Part shown: in pieces, positions 59,992 to 64,000 of the stretch
How positions within the stretch are numbered: position 1 is the first letter of the stretch
How the letters are laid out: every line of letters starts with the position of its first letter
Source of the DNA: Paenibacillus sp. MAEPY2
Lineage (GTDB): Bacteria > Bacillota > Bacilli > Paenibacillales > Paenibacillaceae
Direction of reading: 5' to 3'
NCBI RefSeq assembly: GCF_000499205.1
Contig: NZ_AWUK01000030.1
Coordinates: forward strand, 248,001 to 312,000
Length of the DNA stretch: 64,000 nucleotides
Notes under the pieces: model-generated
The model's database searches: none
What the model saw: the letters and a program-made list of their open reading frames with translations, nothing else
Told to the model about the DNA's origin: nothing
Translations under genes and position numbers: made by a program

Positions 59992-62389
59992 AATCTTTGC
60001 GACGATAGCCACGCTGGGTTTCGTATGGGCCGAATCGTCCGCGATACTCCTCCCATCCTGGTATGCAGGATAAAATGCCGTTAATCTCTCTTGTGTCCGC
60101 TTGCTTCATAAACTTGATGTCCGAATTGAAGCATTCGCACCAAATTTCAGCGGCACATATCCGGTCCCGGGGGCCTCCCTCGCCTTCCTGGGGCTTCCCA
60201 AACTCACCAGACCAGTACATCCGTCTTGTGGCCAGATCACGTTTTAACCAATCTTCCGGAACTGGCCGCTCCACGAATGCCTGAATGATGCCTTCCTTTG
60301 CGTTACTTTCCCTGTGGGCCTCCTGGCGCTCTTTGGCCAACTCTTCGATATCACCGGAAAGATACAGGGGCTCACTCAGCTGCCAACGTACATAAGCTTC
60401 CGCATAAATCTGATCCACTTCACCCTTCAGATCCTGAAACACACTCTTTGATGGCTTCACTATGCCAACATCGATTGGCCAAAACCGCCGATTGCCTGTA
60501 CGGTCCCGTAGGAACTCGCTATCATTGGTGGTTCCGAAGAACACGCAGCGCCGTGGATAAGGCATTGTCCGCTTGCCGTAAGCCTCACGATAGATATCCT
60601 CCGTCCGGCTCAAAAACTGCTTAACGGCGTTGCTCTCGGACTTACTCATCCCTGTCAGCTCCCCCACCTCATTGAGCCAAACACCCTGAATCAACTCCAT
60701 GGCGTCCTTGCCCTCAAAGGTGGTCAAGCTGTCGGAATACCAGTCCTTGCCCATGTACCTCAGAAACGTCGATTTACCAAGCCCCTGGGGCCCCGCCAGA
60801 ATCGGCATATAGTCCCATTTGACTCCGGGCTCCATTGCTCTGGCTACAGCCGCAGTGAAGGACTTCCGGGACACCGCTCGTGTATACAGGCTGTCCTCTG
60901 CGCCCAGGTAATCGGTGAACAGCGTGTCCAGTCTCGGTACACCGTCCCATGTCAATCCTTCCAGATAACGCCGTACATCATTGAACCGCTTCTTATGCGT
61001 GATCAGGGTTAAAGCATTGTTAATCTTGGCATCTACCGCAATGCCGTACACCTTTTCGATATAATGATAGATTCCTGCATCATCTGAACTGGCCCACGGC
61101 CGACGCTCCTCCCTGGCATCCCAAGGCAGCGCCCCAAGCACCAAACCCCGATTCGCAAATTCGTCAAACGCAATCTTATCCTTTAATGCCGGATCATACT
61201 CCAGCACGATCAGCACGTTATCTACCGTCTTCAGGTACACGCCGTTACTGTTGAACTCCAGACGCCGCATCCAGTCCATATCCTCTGGCTCTGCCGGCAA
61301 CACTGGAGAATCCGCAAACGCCGCTGTAGCCTTCTGGTGTCGTTCCTGCATGAGAAGTCCCGCTACAGGCTCCTGGCGCATGGCGAAGTCCATCATGGCT
61401 GTGTATGAAGGAAGCTTGTTCGTAGGGGTTCCAGGCTTTGCCTCGTCGTCCTGATCTCCGAACTTGTGAAGCCGCACCAGGTCAAAACTGTTTACCAGCC
61501 GTCCGCCTGTCGGATCCGTAGCATGATGGCTAAACAAGAACTGACCATCGTCATAAACGATCGCACCGCCTGTGGTCGAACCGCCTACGTACGTAAGTCG
61601 GCCACTGCCGTCATCCGTGTTCAGGTACACCCCTGGCAGGAATGCGTCAATGGCTGCCGGCACGTCGTAGACCTTACAGAAAGCCCCGACCATGCCCTGT
61701 TTCTCGGTAGGACCTCCCTGCTTGGCCGCCAGACGTACATGGGTCTGTCCGGTACCTGGCACCTGTGGCCATGAAGCCACATTGCGCCAGTCGGCATACA
61801 TGGCCAGCAACCCGTCTACCGAAAGAAAAGGCTTATCCCCGAAGGTAAACACGAACTGACTGTCAGCACTGCAACTTGGCCAGTACATCAGCCGTGAAGC
61901 TTCGAACGTGGTCGGATCACACAGCCCAATGCCGATGATTTCACCTAGCTTCCGGGCAAGAGGTTCATACTCATCCGCTGTGGCCATCCGGTCCAGCGGC
62001 GCCACAACCCGAAGCCGTGGCCGGTTCTCTTCATGCTTCCGCGTGGAATACACCGCGTATCCGCAACTCAGGGCATCCAGGCGGCGAAGGATATCCGCCG
62101 TCGCGCCTGCTGGGATATTATCAAGGTCAAGCGTAACCAGATCACGGCCAATGACCGCGTTGGCTTTCCGGCGACCGCCTGACAGACTGCCACCGACAAA
62201 GCCGCCAACGTCCTTCAGGTCATCCTGTTTGCTCTTAGGCAGCTGCAAGTATTCCGCCAGCGTTTCCGCACCCCGTACAGCAGTCCGTAATCGCTCGACG
62301 ATCTCCGACCAATAGGCCGTTTGCGTCTGCCAGTTTGTGCTGTGTCTGGTCCCGGCGCTTGATATAGTTAGTTGTCTGTCAAATTGCAT
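59987..62389 (-). CDS. VapE-like primase-helicase (phage replication protein)
   Basis: The 800-residue protein has an N-terminal primase-polymerase-like part (~60-220, RDLVTLDLDNIPAG with the Asp-x-Asp metal motif, GYAVYSTRKHEENRPRLRVV) and a C-terminal virulence-associated-E ATPase (~470-700, Walker A GPQGLGKSTFLRYMG, WLNEVGELTGM, FFGTTNDSEFLRDRTGNRRF). It would prime and unwind phage DNA. The iteron cluster lies at its 3' end, a likely place for the origin. Confidence 0.93.
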   Translation of the reverse strand: MQFDRQLTISSAGTRHSTNWQTQTAYWSEIVERLRTAVRGAETLAEYLQLPKSKQDDLKDVGGFVGGSLSGGRRKANAVIGRDLVTLDLDNIPAGATADILRRLDALSCGYAVYSTRKHEENRPRLRVVAPLDRMATADEYEPLARKLGEIIGIGLCDPTTFEASRLMYWPSCSADSQFVFTFGDKPFLSVDGLLAMYADWRNVASWPQVPGTGQTHVRLAAKQGGPTEKQGMVGAFCKVYDVPAAIDAFLPGVYLNTDDGSGRLTYVGGSTTGGAIVYDDGQFLFSHHATDPTGGRLVNSFDLVRLHKFGDQDDEAKPGTPTNKLPSYTAMMDFAMRQEPVAGLLMQERHQKATAAFADSPVLPAEPEDMDWMRRLEFNSNGVYLKTVDNVLIVLEYDPALKDKIAFDEFANRGLVLGALPWDAREERRPWASSDDAGIYHYIEKVYGIAVDAKINNALTLITHKKRFNDVRRYLEGLTWDGVPRLDTLFTDYLGAEDSLYTRAVSRKSFTAAVARAMEPGVKWDYMPILAGPQGLGKSTFLRYMGKDWYSDSLTTFEGKDAMELIQGVWLNEVGELTGMSKSESNAVKQFLSRTEDIYREAYGKRTMPYPRRCVFFGTTNDSEFLRDRTGNRRFWPIDVGIVKPSKSVFQDLKGEVDQIYAEAYVRWQLSEPLYLSGDIEELAKERQEAHRESNAKEGIIQAFVERPVPEDWLKRDLATRRMYWSGEFGKPQEGEGGPRDRICAAEIWCECFNSDIKFMKQADTREINGILSCIPGWEEYRGRFGPYETQRGYRRKDC

Positions 62390-62406
62390 GACGCCTGCCT
62401 CCTGGT

Positions 62407-62829
62407 TTAATCAATCTCTATAACAGGTAAATCCGTAAGTGCGTACTGCTGCCACGGGGGTATCTCGTAAAGTTCGATCTCACCGTGATTACGACTATCC
62501 GATGGATCCTCATGAAGGATCTTCAGCTCTCCACCAGGCTCCAGCCGAACCTCTACGCGCCGATGCTTCAGTGAACGGATCAATCTGCGAAACAGTTGAT
62601 AATCAATAATCATAGAGCGGTCTTTGTCTTCAATGACTGCAGGGTATCCCTGGACTGGCGAAAGAGCATCAAACTGACGAAGCAGCTCCTTCTTCCGCTT
62701 CACTTCCACAGGAGCAGTACACGCCCGGATCTGGGCGCCAAGCAATGTACGTTTTTTAGATATCGCTGAGTTTGCTCGTTTCTTTGCCTCAGCAATTTTC
62801 TTCTTTTCATCTGCGGTTAAAGCTCTCAC
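62407..62829 (-). CDS. Phage early protein of unknown function, basic N-terminus
   Basis: The 140-residue protein starts at GTG 62829 behind GGAAGGATG. It has a Lys-rich helical N-terminus (ADEKKKIAEAKKRANSAISK) and a later part with LVIDYQLFRRLI-like helices (SMIIDYQLFRRLIRSLKHRR) and EIPPWQQYAL. It is probably a DNA- or RNA-binding accessory. It is 17 bases before the primase gene. Confidence 0.7.
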   Translation of the reverse strand: MRALTADEKKKIAEAKKRANSAISKKRTLLGAQIRACTAPVEVKRKKELLRQFDALSPVQGYPAVIEDKDRSMIIDYQLFRRLIRSLKHRRVEVRLEPGGELKILHEDPSDSRNHGEIELYEIPPWQQYALTDLPVIEID

Positions 62830-62832
62830 GGA

Positions 62833-63015
62833 TCATCCTTCCCCTCTGTGAATCTGCGATAGTGCGCTCCACGTCTGACGTTTGATATCCTCCAGCACTT
62901 CAAATACTTCATGTGGAGTAAGCCCGTCGTTCTCAATCATTTCGATCATGCCAGTAACTACAAACGCGTGTGATCGGTTGGTACCGTCGAATCTCAATTT
63001 GTCTGGCGTACTCAA
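62833..63015 (-). CDS. Small phage early protein of unknown function
   Basis: The 60-residue protein starts at TTG 63015, overlapping the previous stop as TTGA. It is mostly helical (AFVVTGMIEMIENDGLTPHE, VFEVLEDIKRQTWSALSQIH). No family is recognised. Confidence 0.65.
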   Translation of the reverse strand: MSTPDKLRFDGTNRSHAFVVTGMIEMIENDGLTPHEVFEVLEDIKRQTWSALSQIHRGEG

Positions 63016-63212
63016 GTCTGATCACCATCCTCATATTTCCGAGTCGGGAATACATCAACATACTGCATGGCATCATCCCAAATAGCTTTATAGATGATTT
63101 CGTCCCTTTCGTCTTCTGACTTTCCTTCCAACTCAGTCGGATCAATCTCAACTGTCCCTTCCCGCTCAGCTCCGGGAAATCCAATAGTCATTTTCCAATC
63201 GACGTTCAACAC
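63012..63212 (-). CDS. Small phage early protein of unknown function
   Basis: The protein is 66 residues from GTG 63212 (GGTGAT before it). It begins LNVDWKMTIGFPGAEREGTV and is acidic later. Short phage proteins with an IGFPGAE-like start are common in Firmicutes phages; their role is unknown. Confidence 0.65.
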   Translation of the reverse strand: MLNVDWKMTIGFPGAEREGTVEIDPTELEGKSEDERDEIIYKAIWDDAMQYVDVFPTRKYEDGDQT

Positions 63213-63217
63213 TATAA

Positions 63218-63733
63218 TCACCGCTTTCCAAAAATCTGTGCAGCCCAATCGCCCTCACGTTCTCTAAGTCTCTTAGCCCCCAGTACACCTGATTGCTGGT
63301 GTGACCTTAAAGGTTCTGTGGCTGCACGGTCATAATCCCATCCCATACCTTTAACACGGTGAACAAATGTGGCATAAGCAATTCCGTTTTGAGCAGCCAG
63401 CTCCACATATTCCTTGGGGTATATGCGAATAGCTTCTGTAGCTCTTGCCGTCTGAGCTTTGGCCTGTTCAGGTGTCTGGAGAGGTTCGGTTGCTGCCCTT
63501 TCCATCGTCCAACCTCGATTGATCCGGGACATGAACGTGTCATAACTAATTCCGTTGTTTTCCGCTTCAGCTTTCCAGCGCCTACGATCCGTAAGCGGGC
63601 GCGGTGGCGTTGTCATAGCACGCTGCTTTGGCCAACCCTGCGCACGTACACGCCGATCCAACATGGCTGGACTTATTCCGAGCTTGGCCGCTTCTTCATA
63701 CTCCCCTGGAGTGATGTAGAAATAATGCCCCAT
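63218..63733 (-). CDS. Phage protein made of three ~40-residue repeats
   Basis: The 171-residue protein starts behind AAGGAGGCG. Three units share the pattern A..NGISY.TF..RV..GW...RAAT.P: EEAAKLGISPAMLDRRVRAQ, then AEAENNGISYDTFMSRINRG, then ELAAQNGIAYATFVHRVKGM. Each unit looks like a small helix-turn-helix, so DNA binding is plausible. Each ends with a Thr-Pro-rich link (RAATEPLQTP). Confidence 0.78.
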   Translation of the reverse strand: MGHYFYITPGEYEEAAKLGISPAMLDRRVRAQGWPKQRAMTTPPRPLTDRRRWKAEAENNGISYDTFMSRINRGWTMERAATEPLQTPEQAKAQTARATEAIRIYPKEYVELAAQNGIAYATFVHRVKGMGWDYDRAATEPLRSHQQSGVLGAKRLREREGDWAAQIFGKR

Positions 63734-63855
63734 TTCGCTTGTCGCCTCCTTGGCGGCGGTTCCGGAAGAGGCTTGTACACCTCACCGAGCACTTTGCCGC
63801 TATCGTCTGTGACAATATCCCAAGGGATATCCGATTTATAAAGATCAGTGAACAT
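63673..63855 (-). CDS. Small phage protein of unknown function
   Basis: The protein is 60 residues from ATG 63855 (GGGAGG ~14 bases before it); a TTG at 63924 in frame has no ribosome site. It contains DIPWDIVTDDSGKVLGEVYK and a Pro/Arg-rich turn (PEPPPRRRQ). It overlaps the repeat protein gene by 61 bases. Confidence 0.5.
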   Translation of the reverse strand: MFTDLYKSDIPWDIVTDDSGKVLGEVYKPLPEPPPRRRQAKWGIISTSLQGSMKKRPSSE

Positions 63856-64000
63856 CGGCTTTAATCTGACCTCCCGTATTAAATAGGTTTTTGAGTAATC
63901 CCGATCAGATTGATATAGCCCCAAAGTATCTGAATATTAATGATTTCGCGCATTGATCTAACCATTTAAAGGGTTTTGGACTTCTTATAACGAAAGTTCT

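Larger units (their letters stand above)
32683..64000 (-). mobile_element. Incomplete siphovirus-type prophage (left part)
   Basis: From the tRNA-Gly remnant to the right edge there is a continuous phage gene order: lysis, fibre, tail, head, packaging and replication, all on the minus strand, with small accessory cassettes. No integrase, repressor or right attachment site lies in the window, so the element continues past base 64000. Large and small terminase resemble the PBSX type, and the long tape-measure protein with a tail tube points to a siphovirus. Confidence 0.93.

Noticed and set aside
1-64000. CRISPR array
   Set aside because: The repeat clusters found (57556, 59835, 55798) have units of 5-8 bases, far too short for CRISPR, and no cas genes are present.
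1-64000. Insertion sequences or transposase genes
   Set aside because: No transposase-like protein or matching terminal repeats were seen in the window.

Overview
The window looks like the chromosome of a Paenibacillus. The signs are moderate G+C, many sugar ABC transporters with lipoprotein binding components, several secreted proteins with the copper-amine-oxidase-like 'stalk' domain common in that genus, and frequent TTG/GTG starts behind strong Shine-Dalgarno sites. The genus is inferred from gene content, not from a marker gene.

Bases 1-5417 hold housekeeping-type genes on the minus strand: a cut-off unknown gene, an SGNH hydrolase, an NAD-dependent epimerase-like oxidoreductase, the branched-chain amino acid exporter azlC/azlD and a chemoreceptor. 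A secreted serine hydrolase with a stalk domain (5647-7080) reads the other way.

Bases 7201-19896 form a cell-wall amino-sugar salvage cluster. One minus-strand operon encodes a lipoprotein sugar-binding protein, two permeases, an ABC ATPase, a YesL-like membrane protein, the exo-muramidase NamZ and the N-acetylglucosaminidase NagZ. A divergent operon encodes a BadF-type MurNAc/GlcNAc kinase (MurK-like) and the etherase MurQ. A convergent minus-strand pair encodes AnmK and an RpiR/MurR regulator. NagZ and NamZ have no signal peptide, so the model is that the ABC importer brings in wall disaccharides and they are split and phosphorylated inside the cell. Related 15-base sites lie in pairs exactly 31 bases apart in both control regions and overlap good sigma-A promoters. 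They are the best candidates for the MurR-like operator.

Bases 20194-23060 hold three exported proteins in a row: an unknown, a three-domain N-acetylmuramoyl-L-alanine amidase and a GerMN lipoprotein. Bases 23221-28926 hold an ABC importer of the iron/phosphonate/polyamine type whose last gene is a beta-CASP metallo-beta-lactamase-fold protein joined by a four-base overlap. A LysR regulator is divergent to it. Then come a secreted CYTH-like protein, a short SDR enzyme and a pentapeptide-repeat protein.

From about 32683 to the right edge the window is an incomplete prophage. Its left end is marked by the last ~49 bases of a tRNA-Gly(TCC) gene, so the intact tRNA, the integrase and the lysogeny genes should lie beyond base 64000. 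All structural genes read on the minus strand in the usual siphovirus order, from right to left: replication (VapE-like primase/helicase, VRR-NUC nuclease, SNF2 helicase), ArpU-like regulator, terminase, portal, head, tail, fibre, holin and endolysin. Several cassettes look like later additions. HicAB toxin-antitoxin and an FRG-domain gene lie at the attachment end. A secreted stalk protein and a PMP3 peptide have their own promoter and terminator. A pair of AT-rich membrane genes between the terminase and the regulator is likewise set off by a promoter and terminators. Repeat clusters at 57556 and 59835 and inside terS are candidate control, origin and packaging sites.
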